DNA of 64,000 nucleotides from Pseudomonas citronellolis (GCF_900112375.1 NZ_FOLS01000035.1:22414-86413), one strand, 5' to 3'; shown: positions 26,138 to 38,091, counted from the first letter of the stretch. Numbers and translations: made by a program. The notes: generated from the sequence alone by a model not told the origin.

Positions 26138-27004
26138 TCAGGCGCCGCGCCCGCGCGCCAGCATGCCGCCCAGCGCGCCGGTCAGGCAGCCGATCACCAG
26201 CCCGCCGACGTGGGCACCGTTGGCGATGGAGCCGAAGCCCAGCAGGTCGATGACGCCGGACAGGCACACCAGCAGCCAGATCAGCATCATCGCCACCACG
26301 CCCTTCGGCAGGCGGTAGGCCGGGGTCGGCGCCAGCAGCTGGAAGATCCAGCAGTGCCCGAGCAGCCCGTAGAGCACGCCGGACAGGCCGCCGAACAGGC
26401 TCGGCCCGGAAGCCAGGTACTGCACGACGTTGGACACCAGGCCGAAGCCCAGGCTCAGGCCCAGCAGCATGACGCCGCCCTGGCGGTATTCGATGCGCCG
26501 GCCCAGTTCCCAGTACCACATGGCGTTCATCGCCAGGTGCAGCCAGCCGAAGTGGATCAGCATGGGCGTGAACAGGCGCCACCACTGCCCTGCCGCCAGG
26601 CCCTCGGCCAGCGGCTGGAACAGCACCCGGTCGGTGCCGACCAGTTGGAAGTCCTGGAAGGTGAACCAGCGCAGGGTGTCCGGGTTGCCGCCGAGCAGGG
26701 TCAGAGCAGCGACCGCGAAGGTCACCAGCAGCACCGCGGCGGTCACCTTGCTGGCCCGCACCTGGGCCAGGAAGCCCGGGCCGCGGCGCTGCGGTTGGGC
26801 CGCGGAAGCCAGCTCGGGGTCGCCCTGCGGGTAGCGCCGGTAGAGGTCGCGCACCTGCTCGGCCAGGCTTTCGTCCGGCACCCAGAGCACCTGTTCGCCG
26901 GCCTCCTCGCTGACCCGGAAGGGCACGTTCAGGCGTTGCAGCAGACCGACGAAACCGGCGAGATCCGCCGCCAGGGGAAGGCGCATGGCCACTACTGCAC
27001 TCAC
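26138..27004 (-). CDS. glpG: Rhomboid intramembrane serine protease GlpG
   Basis: 288 residues. A soluble N-terminal domain (about 1-90) is followed by six membrane helices. The nucleophile Ser is in FGGLSGVLYGLLGH and the general base His in AHVGGLVIG; helix 2 carries HFGWLHLAMNAMWYW. It cleaves membrane-embedded substrates. The GTG start at 27004 is favoured by GAGAGGA upstream and overlap with the preceding stop; an ATG at 26986 would shorten it by 6 residues. Confidence 0.92.
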   Translation of the reverse strand: MSAVVAMRLPLAADLAGFVGLLQRLNVPFRVSEEAGEQVLWVPDESLAEQVRDLYRRYPQGDPELASAAQPQRRGPGFLAQVRASKVTAAVLLVTFAVAALTLLGGNPDTLRWFTFQDFQLVGTDRVLFQPLAEGLAAGQWWRLFTPMLIHFGWLHLAMNAMWYWELGRRIEYRQGGVMLLGLSLGFGLVSNVVQYLASGPSLFGGLSGVLYGLLGHCWIFQLLAPTPAYRLPKGVVAMMLIWLLVCLSGVIDLLGFGSIANGAHVGGLVIGCLTGALGGMLARGRGA

Positions 27005-27984
27005 TCATCCTCTCCCGGACGCTTCACGTCCACCCAGACGAACTTGTCGCGCTGCAGGCGCGTTTCCTGGTCCAGCCGGTAGGCCACCAGCTTGCCGTAC
27101 ATGACCGCGCTGTAGTCCAGGCAGGCCAGGTTCGGGCGGATCGGCGCCGGCGTGCCGCGACGCCAGTAGTGGCCGACGAACAGCATCGGCTCGTCGGCGC
27201 CGTAGCTCAGCAGGCTGGACTTCTGCTCGGCGCTCAGGCGCTCGGCGGCCACCTCGTCGGGCAGCGCGTCGGGCTGGAAGACGATGTCGCCGTAGGTCTC
27301 CGGCTCGCGGTCCTCTTCCCAGAACTTGGTGCGGAAGAACGCGCGGGTGAAGCCGTCGCTGCCGGTCAGCGTCATGCCGTTGGGCAGGCGCATGTCGGTG
27401 CCGCGCAGCAGGCGGTTGCACACCTGGTAGGCGAAGCTGCCGTGCTCGGCGGAGGACTGCAGGAAGGCCTCGTCGATGCGCCCGTCGGGGAACTGCCGGC
27501 GCAGCGAATCGATCAGCTCGTTGTCCCAGCAGGCGTGGACCATGCGGAAGCGCCCGGCGTCGAGGAACAGCGGCAGGCGCCGGAACCAGCCGAGGAAGTC
27601 GCGCCAGTCGCCGGGGTGGCCCTCGAACTGGTCGAGGGTTTCCTGGATCAGCCGCGCGTGCCGCGGGGTGTGCTCACGCAGGTACTGGCGGCCGCTTCCC
27701 GGCGCCGCCGGGGTGGACCAGCCGAGCAGGTTGTACTCGTGGTTGCCCATGATGCACAGGGCCTCGCCGGCGGCGACCATGTCGTGCACCCGGTGCAGGG
27801 CCTCGCGGATGCGCGGGCCGCGGTCGACGATGTCGCCGAGGAACAGCGCCTGGCGCCGCGGGTGGCGCCAGACGCCGCCGTGCAGCTGGTAGCCCAGCCG
27901 CTCCAGCAGGCGGTCGAGGGTGTGTGCGCAGCCGTGGACGTCGCCGATCAGGTCGTAGCCACGGCCCGGGTCGAGTTCGCTCAC
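27001..27984 (-). CDS. Calcineurin-like metallophosphatase (ApaH/PrpE type)
   Basis: 327 residues with the full metallophosphatase signature: YDLIGDVHGC, ALFLGDIVDRGPRIREAL and IMGNHEYNLLGW, plus a distal His in LFVGHYWRRG. It is larger than ApaH (about 280), and the C-terminal region differs. Substrates of this branch are not established; Ap4A or protein phosphate are both possible. It overlaps both nadK (upstream) and glpG (downstream) by 4 bp, so the three are one operon. Confidence 0.8.
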   Translation of the reverse strand: MSELDPGRGYDLIGDVHGCAHTLDRLLERLGYQLHGGVWRHPRRQALFLGDIVDRGPRIREALHRVHDMVAAGEALCIMGNHEYNLLGWSTPAAPGSGRQYLREHTPRHARLIQETLDQFEGHPGDWRDFLGWFRRLPLFLDAGRFRMVHACWDNELIDSLRRQFPDGRIDEAFLQSSAEHGSFAYQVCNRLLRGTDMRLPNGMTLTGSDGFTRAFFRTKFWEEDREPETYGDIVFQPDALPDEVAAERLSAEQKSSLLSYGADEPMLFVGHYWRRGTPAPIRPNLACLDYSAVMYGKLVAYRLDQETRLQRDKFVWVDVKRPGEDE

Positions 27985-28868
27985 TCGCTGCTCCCCAGCC
28001 GGCTGCCCCAGCCGAGCTTGGTCCGGCAGACCTCGTAGTAGTTGTGGTCGATCGGGTGGATCAGGCGCAGCTTCTGCGGCTTCTTGCTCACCGTGACCAT
28101 GTCGCCCGGCGCGCAGGTGAAGTGGTTCTGCCCGTCGCAGGAGACCTGCGGGTAGATCTGCATGTTCGGCGACACCACGATCTTCAGCTCGCTGTTGCCA
28201 TCGACCACGATCGGCCGGCTGGACAAGGTGTGCGGGTACATCGGCACTATGACGATGGCGTCCAGCTTCGGATGCATGATCGGCCCGCCGGCGGACAGCG
28301 AGTAGGCGGTGGAGCCGGTGGGCGTGGCGACGATCAGGCCGTCGGCCTTCTGGCTGCAGACGAACTGGCCGTCGATGTGCAGCTCGAACTCGATCATCCG
28401 CGTCGACTTGCCGGGGTGCAGCACCACGTCGTTGAGCGCGTCGCCCTGGCCGATGGATTCGCCGTGGCGGCGCACCTGGGCGTCGAGCAGGAAGCGGCTT
28501 TCGACGATGTACTGGCCGCCGAGCACCTCGTCCACCTTGGTTTCCAGCTCGTCCGGGCGGATGTCGGTGAGGAAGCCCAGGCTGCCGCGGTTGATGCCCA
28601 GCACCGGCACCTTGTGCCGGGCCAGCGCGCGCGCCGCGCCGAGCATGCTGCCGTCGCCGCCGACGACGATGACCAGGTCGCAGATCTCGCCCATGATCTT
28701 CCGCGAGCAGGTCTGCAGGCCGTGGCCGGGCAGGACTTCGGCGATGGTGTCCTCGAGGATCACATGCAGGTGCCGCTCGGTCAGGAAGCGCTTCAGCCGG
28801 CGGATGGTTTCCAGCACCTGGGTGCTGCCGAGGCGGCCGATGATGCCGATATTGCGAAAGGATTCCAT
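27981..28868 (-). CDS. nadK: NAD kinase
   Basis: 295 residues. Motifs: VGGDGSMLGAARALARHKVP (ATP/NAD site), INRGSLGFLTDIRPDELE and ATPTGSTAYSLSAGGPIMHP. It phosphorylates NAD to NADP with ATP. The start MESFRNIGIIG matches the family; the upstream in-frame extension is rejected. First gene of the nadK-phosphatase-glpG operon. Confidence 0.95.
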   Translation of the reverse strand: MESFRNIGIIGRLGSTQVLETIRRLKRFLTERHLHVILEDTIAEVLPGHGLQTCSRKIMGEICDLVIVVGGDGSMLGAARALARHKVPVLGINRGSLGFLTDIRPDELETKVDEVLGGQYIVESRFLLDAQVRRHGESIGQGDALNDVVLHPGKSTRMIEFELHIDGQFVCSQKADGLIVATPTGSTAYSLSAGGPIMHPKLDAIVIVPMYPHTLSSRPIVVDGNSELKIVVSPNMQIYPQVSCDGQNHFTCAPGDMVTVSKKPQKLRLIHPIDHNYYEVCRTKLGWGSRLGSSE

Positions 28869-28976
28869 GAGACTCCAGGCGGCGGGTGCGAGCGGGTAGT
28901 GCCCGGAATTATGGGGGAAACCCCCGAACAGCGGCAAACCCGCGCACCAGCGCGGGCGTTCGGCTAGGCTGCACGG

Positions 28977-29921
28977 ATGAAGTCGACCGCCTACCTGCTC
29001 GATGAGCTGCTAGCCGAACTGCGCCAACCCGCGGTACGCGACCTCGCCTGGACCCTGCTCGGCGAACCCCTGCTGGATGCCGGCGCCCTGCCCCTGCGCC
29101 ATCCGCTGGCGGCGAGCCGCTGGCTGGCCGAACCGCGGCTTCTGGGCGACTGGCTGCGCGAACAGGAAAGGCACAGCGAAGCGTTGCAGGCCTGGTTGCA
29201 GAGTTCGCCGCAACAACGCCTGGGCCGCTACTACGAACGCCTCTGGCAGTTCGCCCTGCAGCAGGCCCCCGACCTGCGCCTGCTCGGCGCCAACCTGGCG
29301 GTGCGCGACAACGGCCACACCCTGGGCGAGCTGGACCTGCTGCTGGAGGACGACGACGGCCTGCATCACCTGGAACTGGCCATCAAGCTCTACCTGGGCC
29401 CCAGCCGCGAAGGCCCGGACGACTGGCTCGGCCCCGGCGCCGAGGACCGCCTGGCGAACAAGCTGCGCCACCTGCGCGAGCACCAGTTGCCGCTCTCCTC
29501 CACCCCACGCGGCCGCGCCCTGATCGCCGGTTTCAGCAGCGCCCCGGTGCAAGCCGCGCTCTGGCTGGGCGGCTACCTGTTCTACCCCTGGCCCGGCGAG
29601 TGCGCGGCGCCGGAGGGCGCCAACCCCGAGCACCTGAGCGGCTCCTGGCTGCACCGCCGCCACTGGCCCCTGTACCGCGCCCAGGGCACGGGGCGCTGGC
29701 AGCCGCTGCCGCGCAGCGAATGGCTGGCTCCGGCGCGCAAGGCCGCGGAGCAGAGCTGGACGCCGGAACGCTTCGATGCCTGGTTGGCGCAACTGCCGGC
29801 GGATGCTTTCCCGCAGTTGCTGGTGCGTCTGGAGGAACAGCAGGGGGAATGGTACGAGGCCGAACGGCTGTTCCTGGTCGGTGACCAGTGGCCAAGGGTG
29901 CATAACGGGTATTCCCATTGA
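28977..29921 (+). CDS. DUF1853 family protein
   Basis: 314 residues, cytoplasmic, no signal or membrane segment. The central part GRYYERLWQFAL, then GELDLLLEDDDGLHHLELAI and KLYLG, resembles the core of PD-(D/E)XK nucleases (Glu and Asp on one strand, Glu and Lys on the next), but the second acidic residue is displaced relative to the usual E-x-K. Function unproven. It stands alone on the plus strand between nadK (minus) and a REP cluster, and starts 108 bp from the nadK start (divergent). Confidence 0.7.
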   Translation: MKSTAYLLDELLAELRQPAVRDLAWTLLGEPLLDAGALPLRHPLAASRWLAEPRLLGDWLREQERHSEALQAWLQSSPQQRLGRYYERLWQFALQQAPDLRLLGANLAVRDNGHTLGELDLLLEDDDGLHHLELAIKLYLGPSREGPDDWLGPGAEDRLANKLRHLREHQLPLSSTPRGRALIAGFSSAPVQAALWLGGYLFYPWPGECAAPEGANPEHLSGSWLHRRHWPLYRAQGTGRWQPLPRSEWLAPARKAAEQSWTPERFDAWLAQLPADAFPQLLVRLEEQQGEWYEAERLFLVGDQWPRVHNGYSH

Positions 29922-29937
29922 GAGGAGCATGGCTTCT

Positions 29938-30208
29938 CGTAGGAGCGAGCTTGCTCGCGAATGAGCCCCGCTGGGGAATCTGTTCGCGAGCAAGCTCGCT
30001 CCTACGAAGAGCACCGCGGCGCGGTCGGCAAGACAGTCGCGCCTATATCCGTGCCCTACGTGTTCGCCGTGGAGTACGGCCTACACCTGTAGGAGCGGGC
30101 CCTGCCCGCGATTCCGCGCGCAGGGCGCGCGAATGACGTGGGTGGGTCGTAGGAGCGGATCTCATCCGCGATCCGCGCCGATATATCCGTCCGGCACGAA
30201 CGAATGCC
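29938..30208. repeat. REP-like inverted pair and related palindromes
   Basis: Perfect inverted 24-bp arms at 29938-29961 and 29983-30006 (core GAGCGAGCTTGCTCGCGAA) with a 21-bp loop. They are followed by GC-rich units TAGGAGCGGGCCCTGCCCGC (around 30091) and TAGGAGCGGATCTCATCCGC (around 30150). No gene seen. Confidence 0.85.
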
Positions 30209-31150
30209 CTACGGCAATCGCCCCAAGCGCTCTTCCATCGCCCGCCTACCCTGCAGGCCGCCGCTGTGCACGGCAACCAGGCGGCTGCCGCGGGGCACCC
30301 GCCTGGCGCTTACCTCATCATGCAGGACCAGCAGCAGCTTGCCGGTGTACAGCGGCTCCAGCGGTACACCGGTCGCCGCCTCGAAATCGGCCATGAACCG
30401 CACCAGCTCGGCATCCACCTTGCCGAAACCGCCGCGGCTGGCGTCCAGTAGGCGATAACCGGCGTCTTCACGCCCCGCCTCGGCCAGCAGCCGCGGCAGC
30501 ATGGCTTCCACGCCATGGCCGGGAGGTACCGCCAGGGCGCCGATCAGCGGGTGCGCGCCCTGCTCGCCCAGCACCAGCCCGGCCAGGGTGGTGCCAGTGC
30601 CACAGGCAGCCCAGAGCTGGTCGTAACCGTTCCAGCCAATGCCCAGCAATTGCACACCCAACTGTTCCACCAACGGCGCGCAACCCAGCGCGCCGTGCAA
30701 ACCGCCGCCGCCCTCGTCCACCGCCAGCAGGCGCGGGTAGCGTTCGCGCCAGGGAGCCCAGAAACCTTCGGCATGGCGCTCGCGGTAGCCGGCGTAGCCG
30801 AGCCAGTGCAGTTGCATGCCCCAGGCGCGCAGGTCGCGCACCGTGGGCGTGTCCTGCTCGTTTCCGCGCAGCAGGCCAACGGTGGCGAAGCCGAAGCGCT
30901 GGCCGGCGGCGGCCAGGGCGTGCAGGTGGTTGGAATGGGCGCCGCCCAGGCTGATCAGGCCTTCCAGGCCCTGTTCGGCGGCCTGGCGCAGGTAGGGCGC
31001 CAGCTTGAACCACTTGTTGCCGGACACCCGCTCATCGACCAGGTCCAGGCGCAACAGCGCCAGCTCGACGCCAGCTTGTTCCAGCCAATCGAGGCGCAGC
31101 TGTTGCAAAGGGGGTAGCGGGCACCAGTCGGGGAATCGCAGGGCAGCCAC
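30209..31150 (-). CDS. PLP-dependent D-cysteine desulfhydrase / ACC deaminase family enzyme
   Basis: 313 residues, fold type II PLP enzyme. The Schiff-base Lys is in RVSGNKWFKLAPYL, the substrate-carboxylate loop in SLGGAHSNHLHALA, and the phosphate-binding loop in AACGTGTTLAGL. The family includes ACC deaminase and D-cysteine desulfhydrase; sequence alone does not settle the substrate, and stand-alone members in Pseudomonas are mostly annotated as ACC deaminase-like. It is directly adjacent (no gap) to the coiled-coil gene upstream, so it is co-transcribed. Confidence 0.75.
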   Translation of the reverse strand: MAALRFPDWCPLPPLQQLRLDWLEQAGVELALLRLDLVDERVSGNKWFKLAPYLRQAAEQGLEGLISLGGAHSNHLHALAAAGQRFGFATVGLLRGNEQDTPTVRDLRAWGMQLHWLGYAGYRERHAEGFWAPWRERYPRLLAVDEGGGGLHGALGCAPLVEQLGVQLLGIGWNGYDQLWAACGTGTTLAGLVLGEQGAHPLIGALAVPPGHGVEAMLPRLLAEAGREDAGYRLLDASRGGFGKVDAELVRFMADFEAATGVPLEPLYTGKLLLVLHDEVSARRVPRGSRLVAVHSGGLQGRRAMEERLGRLP

Positions 31151-32530
31151 CTAGCCCGCGGTCACGCCACGCAGGCCGCCGCTGGTCTTGTGCCGGGCAC
31201 AGCAGTTGCTGTCGCCGTCGACGAAGCGGCCCGGGGTGTCCACGCGGTCGACCGGCAGCGCGCAGCGTTCGCCGTTGGACAGGCGGCCGTCGCAGGTTGG
31301 CTGCTGGTAATGGGCCAGCCACTGGCAGTACTGGGCTTCGGAGACGAAGCATTTGGCGGCGGCGTAGGCCATGGGGTTTTCCTGGTAGCGCGGGATGTCC
31401 TGCAGCGGAATGGTCAGGTGCCCGGCGCCGGGATGATAGACCACGAAGATCACCCCGAGCGAGGTCAACTTCTCCAGCAGCGCATCGCTCTCCGCCCGCG
31501 CCGCCTGGGCGGCCAGTTCGCGGCGCAGGGCCTCGTTGTCCTGCTGCAGCTGGCGGTCCAGTTCGTTGCGGTAGCTCAGTTCGGCATCGCGCAGCGCCAG
31601 CTGTTCCTTGTACTGGGCGATCACCACCGCGACCTTCGCATCGGCCTCGCCCTCGAACTGCGTGCGCAGTTCCTCCAGCTCCGCGCGCCCCTGCTGCTCG
31701 ATGCTGCGCAGTTGCGCGGTCAGTTCCTCACGGCCGCGCTGGAAGCCGTCCACCCGCTCATCCAGCTCGCGGCGCAGGCCGGCATTGATCTCTTCCTCGC
31801 GCTTGAGCCCTTCGCGCAGCGCGGCCAGCTCGGCCTGCAGCACCTTGACCTGTTCCTCGGCGCCCAGGCGCAGGCGCTGCAGCTCCTGCTCGTGCTGCTG
31901 GCTCAGGGTGGACAGGCGCGAGGCCTGCTGGCCGAGCAGCTCGGCGGTCTTCTGCCGGTGTTCTTCCAGCATCGCCTGGGCCAGCTTCTCGGCCTGCTCC
32001 TGCGGGTCCTGCGCCGGCGTCGCGTACCACTGGTGCTCGGCGGCGACCTTCAGGCGCTGCGGCTCGACGGCGACGGGCTCCTCCTCGACCAGCAGGCCGA
32101 GGTGGTTGCGCCGGATCGCGTCGCGCAGCATCACCAGGTGGTTGTTGCCCGTCACCAGGCTCGGGTCCCACAGGTGCATCTGGTGCCAGGACACCGGGCA
32201 CTGGCTGCGGCAGGCCAGGCGGATGGGCCCGGCGCCCATGTCCGGGCCGCGCCCGGCGCGGTCGGCGAGCTGGCGCAGCGGCAGGTTCCAGCCGCGGTCG
32301 GCCTCGCCGTTCTCGTCGAAATCCAGGTAGAAGAACACCGCGGCCTTGACCTGCAGGCGCGCGTTGATCAGCACATAGGCCAGGCACATCTGCCGGTCGG
32401 CGAACTCGTGCATCTGCACGACGTTGTCGAGCAGGGCCTCGAATTCGGGATAGAGCATCTGCTTGCAGATGCCTCGCTCATCGAAGAAGGCCACGGCCTC
32501 GACCATCTGAGGCTTCTTCTGCAGGCTCAT
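31151..32530 (-). CDS. Uncharacterised coiled-coil protein with Cys-rich C-terminus
   Basis: 459 residues. N-terminal globular part (about 1-170) with two Cys in PIRLACRSQCPVSWHQMHLW. A long helical/coiled-coil stretch follows (about 175-365, Gln/Glu/Arg-rich). The C-terminal domain has at least six Cys and a His in AAKCFVSEAQYCQW, QPTCDGRLSNGERCALPVDR and DSNCCARHK, which looks like a zinc site. The start at 32530 has GAGG eight bases upstream. I do not recognise the family; some such proteins are loosely labelled chromosome-partitioning, without support here. Downstream it abuts the PLP enzyme gene. Confidence 0.65.
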   Translation of the reverse strand: MSLQKKPQMVEAVAFFDERGICKQMLYPEFEALLDNVVQMHEFADRQMCLAYVLINARLQVKAAVFFYLDFDENGEADRGWNLPLRQLADRAGRGPDMGAGPIRLACRSQCPVSWHQMHLWDPSLVTGNNHLVMLRDAIRRNHLGLLVEEEPVAVEPQRLKVAAEHQWYATPAQDPQEQAEKLAQAMLEEHRQKTAELLGQQASRLSTLSQQHEQELQRLRLGAEEQVKVLQAELAALREGLKREEEINAGLRRELDERVDGFQRGREELTAQLRSIEQQGRAELEELRTQFEGEADAKVAVVIAQYKEQLALRDAELSYRNELDRQLQQDNEALRRELAAQAARAESDALLEKLTSLGVIFVVYHPGAGHLTIPLQDIPRYQENPMAYAAAKCFVSEAQYCQWLAHYQQPTCDGRLSNGERCALPVDRVDTPGRFVDGDSNCCARHKTSGGLRGVTAG

Positions 32531-32720
32531 GACGGGACCTCTGGACTGTCGCGAACAGGGTTGGGCCCGCACAGGGGCCGGCGGCCGGGCCTCGAGCGCA
32601 CCGGTGCCGGGGCAAGTCTAGGGGAAATGATGTCGCAGGCAATGTGACTGGGTTGGCAGTCGCTCGGCCGTTCGTAAGAAAACGACGTACGACAGACGGA
32701 AAACTGTGACGGGCTCCGCC

Positions 32721-32755
32721 CTTTGCCGCCCGGACAGCGCATCCGGGCGGCAAAG
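32721..32755 (-). terminator. Strong hairpin after fadH
   Basis: Perfect 14-bp stem CTTTGCCGCCCGGA (32721-32734) with TCCGGGCGGCAAAG (32742-32755), 7-base loop, 8 bp after the fadH stop. A T-run is not evident. Confidence 0.6.
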
Positions 32756-32763
32756 GCAAGGGA

Positions 32764-36104
<3,341 letters not shown>

Positions 36105-36106
36105 CC

Positions 36107-37144
36107 ATGAAGCAACCGGGCATGCGGCTGGGCGACCTTTCCATAGGCTTCGTCCACGGCCTGGCCGATGCCCTGGAGGACCGCGGCGTGCCGGCGCAGC
36201 CGCTGCTGCTGCAGTATGGCCTGGATGCGGCGCGCCTCGCCGAGCCCGGCGGGCGCCTATCGATCCCGCGCTACATGCGCCTGGGCCACGCGGCCATCCA
36301 GCTCAGCGGCGACCCCGCGCTGGGCCTGCGCATGGGCCAGTTCAGCCGCATCCAGCAACTCGGCCTGCCCGGCGTCACAGCCGCCCTGGCCCCCGACCTG
36401 CGCGCCGCCAGCCGCGCGCTGATCCGCTTCGAACCGCTCTACGCGCAGAATTACCGCGGCCGCTCCAGCCTGGCCGAGGACGCCGGCGGCGCCTGGCTGA
36501 GCTTCTATTCCATCAGCCCGTACAACGCCTACAACCGCTTCGTGGTGGATTCGGTGCTGGCCGGCTGGCTCAGCTACCTGGCCCGTATCGCCGGGCAGCC
36601 GGTGCGCCCGCTCCGGGTGGAGATCGAGTACCCGGCGCCGGACTATGCGGCCCGCTACGAGGAATTCTTCGGCTGCCCGGTGGAATTCGCCGCCGGCGCC
36701 AACCGCCTGCGCCTGGACCAGGCCAGCCTGGCCCTGGGCAACCGCGAGCACTGCCCCAGCACCTGGCGGCAGATGCAGGAAATCTGCGAGAAGGAACTGG
36801 AGCTGCGCACCCGCACGCGCACCCTGCGCGAGCGCGTGGTGCAACTGCTGGGGCCGCTGCTCAACGGCCGCGAGCCGGACCTGGAGGAGGTCGCCGCGCG
36901 CCTCAAGCTGCCGACCTGGACGCTGCGCCGCAAGCTGGCCGAGGAAGGCACGCAGTTCCGCAGCATCCTCAACGAGACGCGCCGCGACCTGGCGATGATC
37001 TACATCCGCGACACCGACCTGGCCTTCGGCGAGATCGCCTACCTGCTCGGCTTCGCCTCGGCCGAGGCCTTCCAGCGCGCCTTCAAGCGCTGGAGCGGCC
37101 AGCCGCCGGGGGAATACCGCCGCGCGCAGCGGCAGGCCGGCTGA
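36107..37144 (+). CDS. AraC-family transcriptional regulator (OruR-like N-terminal domain)
   Basis: 345 residues. The N-terminal effector domain (about 15-200; IPRYMRLGHAAIQLSGDPAL) is of the arabinose-binding type found in OruR/ArgR-like regulators. The C-terminal AraC DNA-binding domain has two helix-turn-helices (LEEVAARLKLPTWTLRRKLA and FGEIAYLLGFASAEAFQRAF). It follows the nitrilase-like gene by 2 bp. The effector cannot be told from sequence. Confidence 0.88.
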   Translation: MKQPGMRLGDLSIGFVHGLADALEDRGVPAQPLLLQYGLDAARLAEPGGRLSIPRYMRLGHAAIQLSGDPALGLRMGQFSRIQQLGLPGVTAALAPDLRAASRALIRFEPLYAQNYRGRSSLAEDAGGAWLSFYSISPYNAYNRFVVDSVLAGWLSYLARIAGQPVRPLRVEIEYPAPDYAARYEEFFGCPVEFAAGANRLRLDQASLALGNREHCPSTWRQMQEICEKELELRTRTRTLRERVVQLLGPLLNGREPDLEEVAARLKLPTWTLRRKLAEEGTQFRSILNETRRDLAMIYIRDTDLAFGEIAYLLGFASAEAFQRAFKRWSGQPPGEYRRAQRQAG

Positions 37145-37231
37145 TCACATCTCGGTGGCGTCGTCCGCCGGCTCCGGCGGATCGCATTCGGCGCGGTGAT
37201 CTTCGAGCAGTTCTTCCTGGTAGTCGTCCAT
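37145..37231 (-). CDS. Small acidic conserved-type protein, 28 residues
   Basis: Encodes MDDYQEELLEDHRAECDPPE followed by PADDATEM and a stop. A perfect Shine-Dalgarno GGGAGG lies five bases before ATG. The gene converges with the AraC-type gene, its stop directly following that gene's stop. The protein is acidic with one Cys. I recall similar tiny ORFs beside tRNA genes in other Pseudomonas, but cannot check. Function unknown. Confidence 0.6.
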   Translation of the reverse strand: MDDYQEELLEDHRAECDPPEPADDATEM

Positions 37232-37323
37232 GGCCGCCTCCCATCGCGTTCGACAAGGTCATGGATGCAGCCTAGACGGCGTGGATGAAGCGCACATGAC
37301 CGAGGACTTTTCCCGGCGCAATG

Positions 37324-37356
37324 AAAAAGCCCCCAGGCATGGCTGCCTGAGGGCTT
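37324..37356 (-). terminator. Terminator of the tRNA operon
   Basis: Stem AAGCCCCCAGGCA (37327-37339) with TGCCTGAGGGCTT (37344-37356), one mismatch, loop TGGC. On the minus strand it is followed by a T-run (TTTTT). It lies 6 bp beyond the last tRNA-Asp. Confidence 0.85.
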
Positions 37357-37362
37357 GGAAGA

Positions 37363-37439
37363 TGGCGCAGCGGACGGGACTCGAACCCGCGACCCCCGGC
37401 GTGACAGGCCGGTATTCTAACCGACTGAACTACCGCTGC
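37363..37439 (-). tRNA. tRNA-Asp (GTC), copy 2
   Basis: 77 bases including CCA. Acceptor GCAGCGG/CCGCTGC, anticodon loop CTGTCAC (GTC = Asp), T-loop GGTTCGAGTCC. Identical to the copy at 37555, separated by 115 bp. Confidence 0.95.
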
Positions 37440-37554
37440 GCGTCGGCTGGACTTGCGTCCAAGGGTGTTACGGCCTTCCATCCTGCCTGTCGCTACGGAG
37501 CCTTGACTCTACGTGGCGGTGAGTTCGGGGTGGTGAACTCCAGGAGGGGGAAGA

Positions 37555-37631
37555 TGGCGCAGCGGACGGGACTCGAACCCGCGACCCCCGGCGTGACAGG
37601 CCGGTATTCTAACCGACTGAACTACCGCTGC
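37555..37631 (-). tRNA. tRNA-Asp (GTC), copy 1
   Basis: 77 bases including CCA; same sequence as the tRNA at 37363-37439. Anticodon loop CTGTCAC. It lies 15 bp after tRNA-Val in the same transcript. Confidence 0.95.
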
Positions 37632-37646
37632 GCGTAACTTGCGAGA

Positions 37647-37722
37647 TGGTGGGTGATGACGGGATCGAACCGCCGACCCTCTGCTTGTAAGGCAGATGCT
37701 CTCCCAGCTGAGCTAATCACCC
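37647..37722 (-). tRNA. tRNA-Val (TAC)
   Basis: 76 bases including CCA. Acceptor GGGTGAT/ATCACCC, anticodon loop CTTACAA (TAC = Val), T-arm GGTTCGATCC. First gene of the tRNA operon. Confidence 0.95.
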
Positions 37723-37742
37723 TTCGTCTCGAAGTGGGGCGC

Positions 37743-37770
37743 ATTCTACCGGCGGCATTTCCTAAGTCAA
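37743..37770 (-). promoter_or_regulatory. Sigma-70 promoter of the tRNA operon
   Basis: Minus-strand TTGACT (37765-37770), 16-bp spacer, TAGAAT (37743-37748), followed by the GC-rich discriminator GCGCCCC, the hallmark of stringently controlled stable-RNA promoters. It is about 20 bp upstream of tRNA-Val. Confidence 0.8.
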
Positions 37771-37870
37771 TGCCCTGGTTGGATTTTTTTTGAAATTTCG
37801 CGTTTTGGGGGGAACGCGGGAAGCCAGCTGCCTTTGGGGTTGGGTGTAGCGCGCCGCTCCGAGCATCCGC

Positions 37871-38021
37871 CGAATCGCGGACAGAGTCCGCTCCTACAGG
37901 TGGGTTCAAACCCCGTAGGATGGTGTTGAGCGAAGCGATACCCATCCTACGAAAGCACCTCGGTGTAGCACCTACGGTTCAGGGAAGCACGGGCGTAGGA
38001 GCGGACTTTGTCCGCGATTGG
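37871..38021. repeat. REP-like and GTAGGATGG palindromes in the tRNA-SDR gap
   Basis: The gap 37771-38066 holds no gene. Units seen: GCGGACAGAGTCCGCTCCTA (from about 37877), inverted CGTAGGATGG/CCATCCTACG (37914-37923, 37942-37951), and GTAGGAGCGGACTTTGTCCG (from about 37995). Confidence 0.75.
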
Positions 38022-38066
38022 ATTCACCGGCCACGCCGGACGCCCAGGGGGCTCCTGAGAAACACG

Positions 38067-38091
38067 AAAAAGGGCGGCCCCTGGGCCGCCC
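38067..38091 (-). terminator. Terminator of the SDR-metZ transcript
   Basis: Stem GGGCGGCC (38072-38079) with GGCCGCCC (38084-38091), loop CCTG. On the minus strand a T5 run follows. It lies 21 bp after the SDR stop. Confidence 0.8.
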
